A stretch of DNA of 64,000 nt, from positions 164,250,236 to 164,314,235 of the forward strand of contig NC_080539.1 of the NCBI RefSeq assembly GCF_028640845.1, in the 5' to 3' direction. Source of the DNA: Ahaetulla prasina. Taxonomy: Eukaryota > Chordata > Lepidosauria > Squamata > Colubridae. The notes below the pieces were generated by a model that saw only the letters and a program-made list of their open reading frames with translations, was not told where the DNA came from and ran no database searches. Of this stretch, positions 53,540-64,000 are shown piece after piece; position 1 is the stretch's first letter; every line of letters starts with the position of its first letter. The translations under genes and the position numbers were made by a program.

Positions 53540-54890
53540 ATAGTACAGTTTTAAAATATTAATTTCATTAAAAATTACAAGTGCAAAGATAAAAACCAAT
53601 CAAAACTATAAAAAGGAATAAAAATTGGTGCACACAGTAAAAAATAGAAAGAAAAATAGAAAAGAAAAAATATACTAAAGAAAGGAAATTTATAGGGCAA
53701 TGACTTCCCTTTTCGTCACATATAAACAATTTTAGTAATTTATCCCTTCTCTTAAAATGCAACAAATTGTATTACTTTGTATTTACTTTTACCTATCTTG
53801 ATCCCTTCAAATAATGTCCTGGAACTTATTTCTTTTCATTTTTTCTTTGTCTCATCTTGTAAAATTCTTCAAAGTTTTAACAACCCTCTTTTGAAATCCA
53901 TTATGGGAAAATTACCTAGGTCACTCTCTTGGATTATTTCTATATAATTTTTAATTGTTAAACATCAGCTGGTTTCTTTTGAATGTTCAGGGTAGCATTC
54001 TTTTTTAGATTTTTTTAGATATCATTCTTGTAGCCTGTCATTTTAAAATCCACGTTCAGATCAGTCTCAAGCTTGTCAGGTTTGTCAATTTGTTTCTTAA
54101 TTTCTGAGTCCACCATTCAAAAATCCTTCTATATGTCCACTTTTAAAATATTTTGCTTCATTCTATATTAGTAAGGGTTAAAAAGTTCTGCTTTAATTAT
54201 ACTTTTTAGTTTTTTTCTCTTCCCTCTAGTGTCAAACTCTCAACTTTCAAAGTCTTATCCTATCACATTTTTTTTTCATTTCAAAACTTTTTCCATAGGA
54301 AGGATTCTTACAATTAATTCCAAACTCTTATTTTAAATCATCTGGACTCTTAGTCCATTTTTAACTTTCCAAAATCAAAATTCGAATTACCCTTTTGCTG
54401 TTTATTTTTTTTTTAAAAACCTTGTATTTAAAACTTTTGCTAAGAATTGAACTAAACTCCCCCAATGTTTTCAGACTTGTTGATTCAAAGTCTTCTAATA
54501 CCTAAAAAGCAGTTAACAAGCAATTTCCAAAAGTAACTAGAAAAGGAAGCGTGTGAACCTGGTGTCCTTAAAGGCAGTGACCATGGTTTGAGCATGATGA
54601 TGGATACTTCCTTGTTTCCCAGAGTTCTAAATCCATTGGATTTAGAAGCAACTGTCTGGACCACTTGATATCAAGACACCCTTAAAGTCACTAAACCTTC
54701 CTTGTTGGAGAGGAATTGCAATGAAGAAGTCTACTTGTTGGTTCTTCATTCCCAGGAATAATTGACTCTCCTTTAAGTTATGCTATCCTCAGTTCAGAAT
54801 TTCTTCTTTGGAAATGAACAAAAATGCTTCTTGTTGGTCAATGGAAATTGTGGAGAATAGCATCAGAGGAAAATGTTCTTGAAAAAGTAT
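53540..54890 (-). mobile_element. Possible degraded L1 3' region
   Basis: Long A/T-rich stretch with tail-like aaattacaagtgcaaag at its left and text-like 3' UTR blocks at 54540-54760. No intact coding. Assigned by character only. Confidence 0.3.
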
Positions 54891-54899
54891 TCAGTTAAA

Positions 54900-55640
54900 T
54901 ATCATTTTACTAACATTTGACCATTTCCCCCCTTGTAATTTACATCAATTCACACGAATACTGTATATTTCAGACAGAAATCTAAAACCTGACCATCTAA
55001 ATTTTATTGATTTTGTTTTATGATTTTTTTTCTAAAAGAAGTGTTCGATCATTATCATTTGCATTTTTTTTTACAAACTGCAACAAGAGGGGAAAAAACC
55101 CCAACAACTAACAACAATGAAAACAAAACTTTCACAAAATTTACATGATGCTTAGAAAGATGTAAGAGAGTAGGCCTGTGATGTATCATTCCTTACTCAC
55201 AATAAGGCAGGGTTTGTGTGTTTTTTTTACATTTTCCAGTCCAAATTTGTGTTCATTTCCTTTCCTACTGACCTCCAAGAAAGCCAAAGAGCCGATTTAG
55301 TGATTCTTGTGCTTTAAAAATCACAAGAATACTGGGCATTAGTTGGGAGAGGCTGGTTCAGTTCATTGGACTTTTTGAACTACATCTTTTTTTTCCACCT
55401 TATAGCTAATGCATAGATTTGGGTATTTGATTTCCATCTGAACAGCAATGGCATTTTTGTGCTATTATCTGCTATTTGTAGTGTTTTTAATTTTAATTAT
55501 CCAGCTTCCCACTTTTAAAAGTCTAAGGTTTTAAGCCAGGTCTCATAAACAAACAAATAAACAAATACTAGGTCCTAGGTGTCAGACAAGCTTCTGTGTG
55601 TAACTTATTTATTTACAGTATTCTCTTCAGATGCCATCTG
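54900..55640. other. Intergenic, upstream of SERPINE3
   Basis: AT-rich sequence without recognisable features. Confidence 0.4.
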
Positions 55641-55651
55641 AATGTTCTGCT

Positions 55652-55884
55652 CAGTGGTGGGATTTTTTTACTACCGGTTCTGTGGGTGTGGCTTGGTGGG
55701 CGTGGCATGGAAAGGATACTGTAAAATCCCTATTTCCTATTTCTGTGCTCAGCTGGGACTCAGGAGGCAGAGAATAGATAGGGGCGGGGCCAGTCAGAAT
55801 TTTTACTACCGGTTCTCCGAACTACTCAAAATTTCTGCTACTGGTTCTCCAGAACTGGTCAGAACCTGCTAAAAGCCACCTCTG
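55652..55884 (+). mobile_element. hAT-like MITE, CAGTGGTGGG family, copy 8
   Basis: CAGTGGTGGGATTTTTT ... AGCCACCTCTG with perfect duplication GTTCTGCT (55644-55651, 55885-55892). Confidence 0.93.
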
Positions 55885-55892
55885 GTTCTGCT

Positions 55893-57510
55893 GAACTTGA
55901 ATGTTACCACAGTGCTCTTTTGCCAAAAACTGACCAAATTCTAAAATGGAGTAGTTAGAACAATATTACTAAATTACTTGACTTCAGACAAAGCCATGGG
56001 ACATTCCTTAAAAGTTGGTAGAGGGAAAAAAAGAACTGGATCCCTTCATTTTTCCAGTTTTTCTCTGTACTGTTAATCTCCAAATCTGTCATTGTATTGG
56101 AACACCTTGATGTCAGCTATCCATAACTGTTTCCATTTTTTTAATACAGCTTAGCTACAATTTCATACATATTTTTTCAAGTTCTTTCTTTCTTTCTTCT
56201 TCTTAAAGAGAGTTGTAATTAAAGAACAGCAGGTGAACCATCCGATCAAATTGGTTTCTTTTCGGCGTTCCTTAATTAGTATGACAAAAGGTTTGGATGG
56301 AGTAAGGAGTCTAATTCCATTTTGTCCAGCATGGTCAGGCCTTCTTCTCCTCCTTAATCCCTCACACTGTCTGGGTTAAGATCAACACTGTGCCTGGTAC
56401 ACACACACCTGCCACCCTTTCCACTTCCATTAGCAAATCTGTGGAATGTGTAAAATTTGGGGGAGGGATGGAAGGGATGCTGGCAGGTGATACCTTTCTG
56501 AGCTGAAGCAGGTCACACGCCTCCTGAGACTTGAATGGTGCTTGTTGGCTCCCTCAGTACCTCGCTGGGATTTGCTGTACCTCTTTGCCTGGCTCCCTAC
56601 AGAGCCTACAGGAATTTGGTTGGGGTGGTACAGACATCGCCAAGAGAGTCCACAGTCATTGGGTGTCTTTTGCAGCAGGGGTCTTATGACTAAGACCCCA
56701 TCTGGTTATATACTGTGGAGAAGAGGTTACACCTACAACAGACACAGGTCTAACTTAAGCACAACAGAAGGACCCAGCAATGCACTCAACTCTATCTGAC
56801 AGTAAGTAAACGATAGGAGTTTTGTGTCATAAAATCATAGAATTCCATGATTCTTTTCTGGAGAAAAAGGCATAGATAGTGGTAGGCACTAGTGGGAAAT
56901 GCTGAAACAAATGTAAATGTATTATTTTTGGATACTATGCTTTGATTGTATGCTTTGCTTTTGGCCTAAAATATTTAATAATACACATTAATATTTGAGG
57001 TACATATTGCAACATAGCTAAAAAATCTTATTTGGGTTTTCTTTCACTACAGATTTTTTATACATTGTAAAGGCCGGTCTGTTTTATCACATGCTTATTT
57101 TCTAAATTGTTATTATTAATAAATATGTTTATAAACAATTCTTTTACTTAAAAGTCTTTCAGATAGATTTATAGAGTAGTATAAATGAGAAAGTCCCTGG
57201 TCTCAGGCTTGCAAGTTTTAAAAAAATGATGATAAAGGAAGAGGGGATGAGGAGGGAAAAGGAAAAATGCAGCCCATGCAACATTTGGACACAAATCTCC
57301 AAATAAATCCACAGTTATTATCTTGCCAATGTATATGGTGAGAGTGTCCACCTGGTCTGCAACACACCTCTCATACAGGTAGTTCCCCTGACAGGACATG
57401 AGGAATTTAAAATATTATATTAGAATGTAGTCCAATATCTAAAAATTATATAAGAATTTAGTCCAGTTGTCATTATCTCTGAAATGGGCTATTCCTATTG
57501 CTTGTTGCAG
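55893..57510. other. SERPINE3 upstream region
   Basis: Should contain the SERPINE3 promoter and a non-coding first exon, but neither can be placed. No repeats recognised. Confidence 0.35.
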
Positions 57511-57545
57511 GAAAGGCTACCTTGATAGTCCAGTCTTCAGCCTTC

Positions 57546-57804
57546 ATGCTGTCTTTTTCCATCACCTCCTTTCTTCTGTTATTTTGTGTTCTGAATATTG
57601 GAAGCTGTGAGAACTATAACGATCTGAAAAAGCTGGAAACAGAGTTTGCCCTCACTCTTTACCAAAAGCTAGCAGAACGTAATAATAGAACGAATCTTGT
57701 CCTCTCACCAGCAAGCATTTCTTTTTCTTTGGGACTTCTGCAATTTGGAGCTCGTGGAAAAACCTTTGGACAACTGGAACACGCTTTGGGATACAGCTTT
57801 CGGG
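57546..57804 (+). CDS. SERPINE3: SERPINE3 first coding exon
   Basis: 86 codons plus one base. An acceptor (cttgttgcag) 35 bases before the ATG shows this is not the first transcript exon. Earlier in-frame codons are not ATG. Donor CGGG|gtaagg. Confidence 0.9.
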
Positions 57805-60800
57805 GTAAGGAATTATAAAGTCCATCTGAGAATTTTCATTTTTCTCCACTGCCAAAATCATATATAGCAAAACTGAGTGCCCTTTGAACCTATGACTATG
57901 TTAATTTTTATGACTTTGTTTTTTGTAACATTTTGTCCATTCAAAATCAGCCAGTATCAAAGTGTTACTTTTTAAACATTCTGCTTTGTCATGCTACAGA
58001 TTCCGCCCCCCCCCACTCTTCATTAAATCATGAAAAAGAGTTTTCCCTGTAGAAAGGTGCCATTTAAAGGTTTAATGGGAAAGAATAGAATAGAACAGAA
58101 CAGAACAGAACAGAACAGAACAGAACAGAACAGAACAGAACAGAACAGAATAGAATAACAGAAGTGGAAGGGACTTTGGAAGTCTTCTAGTCCACGGGTC
58201 TCCAACCTTGTCAACTTTAAGACTTGTGGACTTCAACTCCCAGAGTTCCTCAGCCAGCTTTGGGAATTGAAGTCCACAAATCTTAAAGTTGACAAAGGTT
58301 GGAGACCCCTGTTCTAATTCAACCCCCTGCTTATTACAGACGAATTACAGTCTTTCTTCTTCACTTCCACTTATGCTCCCCACCTCTTCCCCATTTGCTC
58401 TGGGGCAAATTTTGGGAGTGCACTTTAGAGAGCAGAACCAGAGGAAGATTGTTGAAGGAGCAAGATATCCAATATAGCCATTGCGTATGAACTGGGGGCA
58501 GAAGACAAGACCAGAAATAGTGTTTATTGGCTCTCTAACAGTCATCTAAATTCTAGCAAAACCGTTCTTGGCTAGTTGTGCAGTGAATATTTCTAGCATC
58601 TACTCTTGGTTCTAGTTCAACTCTTTCATTGGCAGGATTGCTATAATGCTTTGGGGCAAAAAAGCAGTACAAGAACACACAATAGATACAAACTCATAGT
58701 AAACCAATCCAAACTAGACTGCAGAAAACACGACTTCAGTAACAGAATTGTCAATGCCTGGAATGTACTACTTGGTTCTGTGGTTTCTTCCCCAAAGCCC
58801 CAAAACTTTAACCTTAGACTGTCTACTGTCGACCTCACCCCATTCCTAAGAGGTCTGTAAGGGGTGTGCATAAGTGCACCAGTGTGCCTACCGTCCCTGT
58901 CCTAATGTTTTCTTTTATTCGTATCCTTTTCATGTATTTATAATTATGTTTACACCTGTATCTGTCATAAAATACATGCTTGACGAAATAAAATAAATAA
59001 TAAATAAATAAAATGTTAGAAGCTACAGGGAGAAGAGGAACACTGTATAAGCCACTATTATTCCCTCCTGCAGTATGATCTTCCACAGATCATAGAGGGG
59101 GCATTTCTCACTGAGTGGTGTGACTTTGTATCATTATGTTTTCTCCCCTAATACAATATGTTTTCTCTTCTAATACAAAGACATTTCTTGTTATCAGATG
59201 AGAACGTCCAGGACTTCTTGCGCACAGCCTACAAAGGAGGAATTAATTCCAACCAAAGTACTCTAGTGCACTTGGCATGTACCCTTTTTGTTCAAGCTGG
59301 GATGCAGCTTTCACCTCCATTCATTCAGCAGGCTGCATGGTGGGGAAATAACACAGTGCAGCAAACGAACTTCAGCGATCCTAACAGGACCGAAGCACAA
59401 ATCAGGGAATGGATTACCCAGAATACAGGAGGTAAGCATTTGGTAACCCGTTTGTTCTTTTTTGTCCCTTTGCAATGCACATAGTTTGCACCAGCATTTT
59501 TAAGACGCCCAAGCACAGTGTAGCAAATGTGTAGGCAAGCGACATTTGAGTGTGCTCGCCAACTTTCTCCCATGACCTCTCTGGGCTGCAACCTGCTGAG
59601 GCTAGCAAAGACTGGCACAAACCTTAGGACAGAAAGGCATTGAAATATTTTATTGGTACGCCCTGGTTGTCTCCGGCTGAACCAAGAAACTCAAAATTTG
59701 AGAGCCATGAATCTTGCAAGCAAAAGTGTCATCTTCTCCACAGCCTGGGTTCATATAATTCTGCTGGTAACTGAAGTTCACAGGCAAGGCAGTGTTTGAC
59801 ATCCAAGTCAAACAAGGTTTCGATGGGAACAGTACAGCCTAAAGTAAAGTATATGGCACAGAAGGTAGATTATCATAGAGTTGTTTCAGCCTCAGACCGG
59901 AACATAGGACTACAAATGACACTGATCAGCCCTAATTTCCAGTATAGTACTCTTATTTATATTTGAAGAACAGTAAGAAAATTGTCCCTTATTTGTTGTT
60001 CATTTCCTCAGGGCCAATATCACTTATGTACTGGATCTGATGACAGAGATTGCTTCCAAAAACTAAATTAGTGATATACCAGTGATGGTGAACCTATGGT
60101 ACACGTGTGCAAGGTGGCACGCAGAGCCATCTTTCCAGGCACGCAAGCTGTCGCCCAACTAACCTACAGCCATGCATGCGTGTGTGCCCCAGCTGGTGTT
60201 CGGGGCTCTTGTGGCATGCGTGCAATTCAGGGGACCCAGCTGGTCTTCGGAGCTCCCCTGCACATTTGCACACATGTGCAGATGGTGTTCGTGCATGTGG
60301 ATTGCATGCACGAAAACCACATGTATGTGCAGATGGTGCAATTGCACATGCAGTGCATGGGGGTGCATGCGAAAGCCATGCACATGTGCAGATGATGCGG
60401 TTGTGTGCGCGACACAAAGCGTGTAAACCGCGTACCTGTTTGGCACTCGGTGAGTTAAAGGTTCGCCACCACTGGTATATACACAGCATTCCAGGTTTGG
60501 TCCCTGCTATTTTCAGCTAAAAACATCTGGAGAAAATTATGAGACGGAGCATCCTACATAAACCTAATTGTTTGCCTAACCTTCTGTTTGGAGAATTTGA
60601 ACATAGAAGAATCAGGGGTTTGACAGCTCTCCAGAAACATCAAAATAAAGATTAGATTCTTTTTCTGCTATCTGACATGTTCGTGGCTTTGCTTGGTTTG
60701 GCTAGATTTTCCAAAGGCAGTTTGCACTTACAGTACCAGCAGTCTAGTGCATCCTAGTAAGGTTTTTTTCCCTCCAGATTGCAATTAAGAGGCCATTAAT

Positions 60801-63236
60801 TTGCCATCAAATTCTTCTTTGTTAAGTCCTAAAAGCACACAAAGTTGTTATTGTTTCTGAGTCAACATTTCCAACAGAGAATAAATGTGTTACATTCATC
60901 TCTGGTAGTAAGATTTCACTCTTTTGTTCTCTGCCCGTTACAGAAGCAAGCTGCCTGTCCTTGGACACAGTTGAGTCTCCCCTTAACCAGATAGCCGTGG
61001 TAAGCACCATGAACTTCAGGAGCAGGTGGCAAAGGAAATTCACTTTCACACACACACAAGCTTTATCCTTTACCACTCCAAGTGGCATCACCTTGAAAGT
61101 GCCTACCATGTATCTCAGAGCTGAAGTCAATTATGGTAAGGATAACAGGAATGGGCTTTTTCTATTAAGACAAGTTTCCATCATGACAGAGAGAAAGAAG
61201 CTGGAAGAAAAAAGAGAACCAGCATAGTATTAAGGTACCAGGAAGAATCAGGTTCAAGTCCACCCGCAGCCAAAGAAGTTCACTGGGTGATTTTGAGTCA
61301 CTCTCTCTCAATCCAAGCAACCTCACAGGGTTGTTGTTGCATGGAATAATGGGAGAGTGGGAGCATTGTGTTCACTGCTTCAAACTCCTGAAAGAATGTA
61401 AGTTAAAAAAAAAATCAAACTAACATAAAGACAAGTAAACAAGAAGCTTCAGAGAATATGCAGTAAAAGAAATCACTCTAATGTCTGAATTCTCTGCACT
61501 TGTGGAGGGGCGCATAGCAACTATCGCATGCCAACTGCAGCTAGTCAAACAGCCCTAAACTGTTAAAATGTCATGTAAGAAAAAGTGGAGAGTAGCACAG
61601 TGTTTTTTCCCTTTTCAAAGAAGTATACAGCCCACAGTCTTCTTGTCAGCCCTCTTTGTGTTGCTTCCAATTTTCTCTTGCCAGCTGCCATTTAACATCT
61701 TTTTAGTTAAAAGCTGATAATTGCTTCCCACATTCTGCTCATCCAGGCACTCAGGTTTGCTAACGGCATTTTAAAACACAATGCAAAAATATTAAATAGG
61801 TGATAAAACCAGTTAACTATTAAAATCTTGGTGAAAGAGATATATTTTTACAGATTACTGAAACCAATGTTTCCCAACTGTAACAACTTTAAGAGGTGTG
61901 GACTTCAGCATATTGGCTGAGGAACTCTGGAAGATGAAATCCACGCAGCCTTGAGCTTGAGAAAACTTGATCTAAATACCGATACAATGAGCACCCAATG
62001 TAGTTTCCAAGAGAGTATGTTCCACAGACTTGTAGGAGAACAATGCAGGAGAACAAATAGTTTATGGTGGAAATTACAAAGTTTGATGTGTGTTCTGATT
62101 TTCATCCTGACCCTAAACTTTCTGTAGTGGTGGAAACATATCCAAAATCCTGCTTAGCCCAGATTTGCTTTTGAATGGTGGTCTTACTTGATACATTCAT
62201 ACCGTATATGCAACATTTATGACTGGTATTACCTAAACCTAGATTAGTGTAATATAGTGACTAAGAAATTGTGCTGGAAAAGTAGAAAGTTCTTGATTCC
62301 AGCTTTATTTCTACTGTGAATTCAATTGGCCACCTTTGATACAACTCTTTCAATTCAGTTTCCATATTTACAATAGAGGAAATATTTCTACTAAATGTAT
62401 AGGACTCTAATGAGGATTTTTACTGCTGCAATATGGCAGTATTTTACTGCTAGCGTAAAAAGTGCCATCTGATTAAATGTCGTTGATGCTTTTTAAGAAT
62501 ACCACCCAGTGCATTTCTGTTTGGCATATGTCCATAAATAGAAAATGTGAAATAATTTTTCAGATTATTTCTGGATACTCCAAATATATGAAGCATTATT
62601 TTAAAATCCAATAAAAATGCAAATAATGCTCAGTGACAAGAAATATTTGGGGGGGGAAGGCTTTCAGTCTGTTTAGTTATCTTGATGTACTGTAATTATT
62701 AATCGAAAATCTGAATAAAAATGGCTTTTTTCAGAATGCTCAGAACTAAACACATATAGCTCATAAACCCTTGTTGAGTAGTGTTCTGCAGCTGAAATAT
62801 CACTCCTTAGAACAGGTGTCTCCAACCTTGGCAACTTTAAGACTTGTGGACTTCAACTCCCAGAGTTCCTCAGCCAGCAAGGCTGGCTGAGGAACTCTGG
62901 GAGTTGAAGTCCACAAGTCTTAAAGTTGCCACGGTTGGAGACACCTTCCTTAGAAGGTCTTTCTGAAATTACCGGAAATCCTGGCATGTTTGTTAATAGT
63001 ATACCACTGGGTTTTTTGGTGTTTTTTTTACTTGCAGGTGAATTCCTAGTAGGCTCTCTGGATCAGATCAGTGTGGTTGAAATACCTTATCTGGAGGAGA
63101 AGGTTAGCATGTTTGTGGTGCTTCCATCCAACAGGAGAACCTCTTTAGCCAGGATTGAGACTCACCTCTCGGCTCAAACCTTCTCTCTGTGGTCCAGCAC
63201 GTTGAGAAGAACAGCAATGGATATCTTTCTCCCTAG
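57546..63236 (+). CDS. SERPINE3: Serpin E3, first four coding exons (gene continues beyond the window)
   Basis: Secreted serpin-fold protein of clade E (plasminogen-activator-inhibitor group). The visible exons give 884 nt, 294 codons. The first exon has a signal peptide (MLSFSITSFLLLFCVLNIGS) and LETEFALTLYQKLAERN, then NLVLSPASISFSLGLLQFGA, the classic serpin helix A/B region. Later come LACTLFVQAGMQLSPPFIQQ, VVSTMNFRSRWQRKF, VPTMYLRAEVNYG and VVEIPYLEEKVSMFVVLPS, all matching serpin sheets A/B. Sequons NNRT, NQST, NNTV, NFSD and NRTE suggest glycosylation. The reactive-centre loop and last exons lie past the right edge, so inhibitory ability cannot be judged. A preceding non-coding exon is implied by an acceptor at 57510. 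Confidence 0.9.
58083..58156. repeat. (AGAAC)n/(AGAAT)n microsatellite
   Basis: About 14 pentamer units, AGAAT at the edges and AGAAC in the core, in SERPINE3 intron. A variant of the L3-tail pentamer without the LINE body. Confidence 0.9.
58193..58311. mobile_element. Fold-back hAT-like MITE
   Basis: CACGGGTCTCCAACCTTGTC ... AAAGGTTGGAGACCCCTG, with duplications TTCTAGTC and TTCTAATT (two differences). Confidence 0.8.
58650..59015 (+). mobile_element. CR1-clade LINE 3' fragment
   Basis: Encodes RYKLIVNQSKLDCRKHDFSN, RIVNAWNVLLGSVVSSPKPQ and [12 protein letters not shown], then 3' UTR ggggtgtgcataagtgcacc and an (AAATA)n tail. Confidence 0.8.
59198..59431 (+). CDS. SERPINE3: SERPINE3 second coding exon
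   Basis: Encodes ENVQDFLRTAYKGGINSNQS, then TLVHLACTLFVQAGMQLSPP, AAWWGNNTVQQTNFSDPNRT and IREWITQNTGG. WITQNTGG resembles the serpin WV...T.G segment of strand s3A. Acceptor ttgttatcag, donor GGAG|gtaagc. Confidence 0.92.
59620..60070. other. SERPINE3 intron after the second coding exon
   Basis: No recognisable element in this 450-base stretch. Confidence 0.4.
60080..60474. mobile_element. hAT-like element, CAGTGATGGC family, second copy
   Basis: CAGTGATGGTGAACC ... GGTTCGCCACCACTG, with duplications TGATATAC and GTATATAC. Internal cacatgtgcagatggtg units are repeated. Confidence 0.85.
60944..61135 (+). CDS. SERPINE3: SERPINE3 third coding exon
   Basis: Encodes EASCLSLDTVESPLNQIAVV, then STMNFRSRWQRKFTFTHTQA, LSFTTPSGITLKVPTMYLRA and EVNY. 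STMNFRSRWQRKF is the serpin 'N.xYFKGxWxxxF' region. Acceptor cccgttacag, donor TATG|gtaagg. Confidence 0.92.
61868..61975. repeat. Diverged fold-back MITE
   Basis: aatgtttcccaactgtaaca ... gtgtggacttcagcatattg ... gaggaactctgg; a decayed member of the fold-back family. Confidence 0.5.
61976..62804. other. SERPINE3 intron before the fourth coding exon
   Basis: AT-rich intron, nothing recognised. Confidence 0.4.
62813..62947. mobile_element. Fold-back hAT-like MITE, well preserved
   Basis: Arms CAGGTGTCTCCAACCTTGGC / GCCACGGTTGGAGACACC with perfect duplication CCTTAGAA (62805-62812, 62948-62955). It ends 90 bases before the SERPINE3 exon. Confidence 0.9.
63038..63236 (+). CDS. SERPINE3: SERPINE3 fourth coding exon
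   Basis: Encodes EFLVGSLDQISVVEIPYLEE, then KVSMFVVLPSNRRTSLARIE, THLSAQTFSLWSSTLRRTAM and DIFLPR. Matches human SERPINE3 ELPYLGSAVSLFLVLP...DVFLPR. Acceptor tttacttgcag, donor CTAG|gtaaac. The next exon is outside the window. Confidence 0.92.
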
Positions 63237-63304
63237 GTAAACAATTGATGTACATCCAGTTGCTTCAACAGTTGGATCTCTGCTCATGTTTGCTGTCTGT
63301 GTAA

Positions 63305-63376
63305 GCATGACACAAGCATGACTTAAGACAAGCATGACTTAAGACAAGCATGACTTAAGACAAGCATGACTTAAGA
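63305..63376. repeat. 16-bp minisatellite
   Basis: Four copies of acaagcatgacttaag in tandem, 70 bases after a SERPINE3 donor. Confidence 0.9.
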
Positions 63377-63561
63377 GAAAATGCCATGGCTATGGATATG
63401 AAATGGTTGGAAAGAGGAGAGGACACAGCCATATCATCTGGACCTGTGCTGCCTAAAGTGTAGAAATCCAGGGATAAGACCTTGGAAAAACTATACAGGA
63501 ATGATTACAAAAACAAAGGCATGCTTTAAGCCCTAGAAACAGAATAAGAACACACAACATA

Positions 63562-64000
63562 CCATATTTTTTGGAGTATAAGACCCTCTGGACTATAAGA
63601 CGTACCTACATTTTTTGGGGTGGAAAACAAGAAAAAAAATCTGCCTTTGCCTTCCAGCAAACAGCCTGCTTTAGTTTCATTTTCATTTTCAGGACAGCCT
63701 GATTAGCATAAGAAAAAAAAATCTGCCTCCCAGCAATTTGCCTCCTTGCAGCAAACAGCAGAGGCCCGCGCAGCAATAGACAACAGCAATCCCTGCAGTC
63801 TGAAACAGCTGAGGGTTGGGAGGCCCATCCAACCGACATTCAGCCACTTGTGCTAATCAGGCTGTGCTGAAGCTGAAACGGGCTGTTTGCTGCAAGGAGG
63901 TAAATTGCTGGGAGGCAGAGGGCAAAGGGTGGGGGCTGGAGGGTGGGCAGGGCTACATTTGGTGTATAAGATACACCCAAATTTTCACCCTCTTTGGGGG
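63562..64000. mobile_element. MITE with 'GTATAAGACNNACC' ends, cut by window edge
   Basis: Left end catattttttggagtataa and right part gtgtataagatacacccaaa are inverted relatives. GC-rich inner part. Its right border is outside the window. Confidence 0.6.

Noticed and set aside
57498..57545. Extended N-terminus for SERPINE3
   Set aside because: The frame opens with a TTG before a splice acceptor at 57510; the ATG at 57546 starts a clear signal peptide.
58023..58214. Repeating CSVLF peptide on the minus strand
   Set aside because: Translation of the (AGAAC)n microsatellite.
60094..60520. Overlapping Cys/His-rich open frames of up to 137 codons on both strands
   Set aside because: They are translations of a repetitive GC-rich hAT-like element (cacatgtgcagatg units), not zinc-finger or cysteine-rich peptide genes.
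1..64000. CRISPR array, operon or bacterial mobile system
   Set aside because: All direct repeats found are transposon families, microsatellites or minisatellites of a vertebrate genome.

Overview
This is vertebrate nuclear DNA, almost certainly from a snake and probably an advanced (colubroid) one. The evidence is spliced genes with large introns and a squamate repeat mix. That mix includes CR1 LINEs, a CR1/L3-type LINE whose 3' end is an (AATAG)n tail (the 'microsatellite-seeding' LINE described from snake genomes), SINEs resembling Sauria SINEs with a BovB-like tail, L1 fragments, and many small hAT-like and TA-target elements. No bacterial features, CRISPR arrays, tRNA or rRNA genes are visible.

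Four protein-coding genes can be built exon by exon with matching splice phases. (1) RNASEH2B, + strand, 1683-15590, 11 exons, complete, 314 codons: the B subunit of RNase H2. (2) GUCY1B2, - strand, 37790-19855, 15 exons, complete and open, 698 codons: the beta-2 subunit of soluble guanylate cyclase, ending in a CaaX prenylation box. (3) An orthologue of human C13orf42, - strand, 48088-41801, 3 exons, 267 codons, function unknown. (4) SERPINE3, + strand, from 57546, four coding exons; it runs off the right edge before the reactive-centre loop.

The gene set and order match human 13q14.3 (RNASEH2B, GUCY1B2, C13orf42, SERPINE3), which supports each call. FAM124A, which I remember as lying between C13orf42 and SERPINE3 in human, is not seen in the 9.4 kb gap here. 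RNASEH2B and GUCY1B2 converge, GUCY1B2 and C13orf42 are co-oriented, and C13orf42 and SERPINE3 are divergent. The four genes are not a functional operon: they cover ribonucleotide excision, NO/cGMP signalling, an unknown role, and a secreted serpin.

Most of the remaining sequence is intron or intergenic DNA rich in transposons. At least a dozen hAT-like elements have readable 8-bp target-site duplications. There are also nested insertions (L3 LINE in L3 LINE; a TA-flanked MITE in a SINE; a hAT MITE in a LINE), a near-perfect hairpin with ~90-bp arms, and one unrecognised antisense ORF inside RNASEH2B intron 3. All gene names come from recalled family sequences, and no database search was possible.
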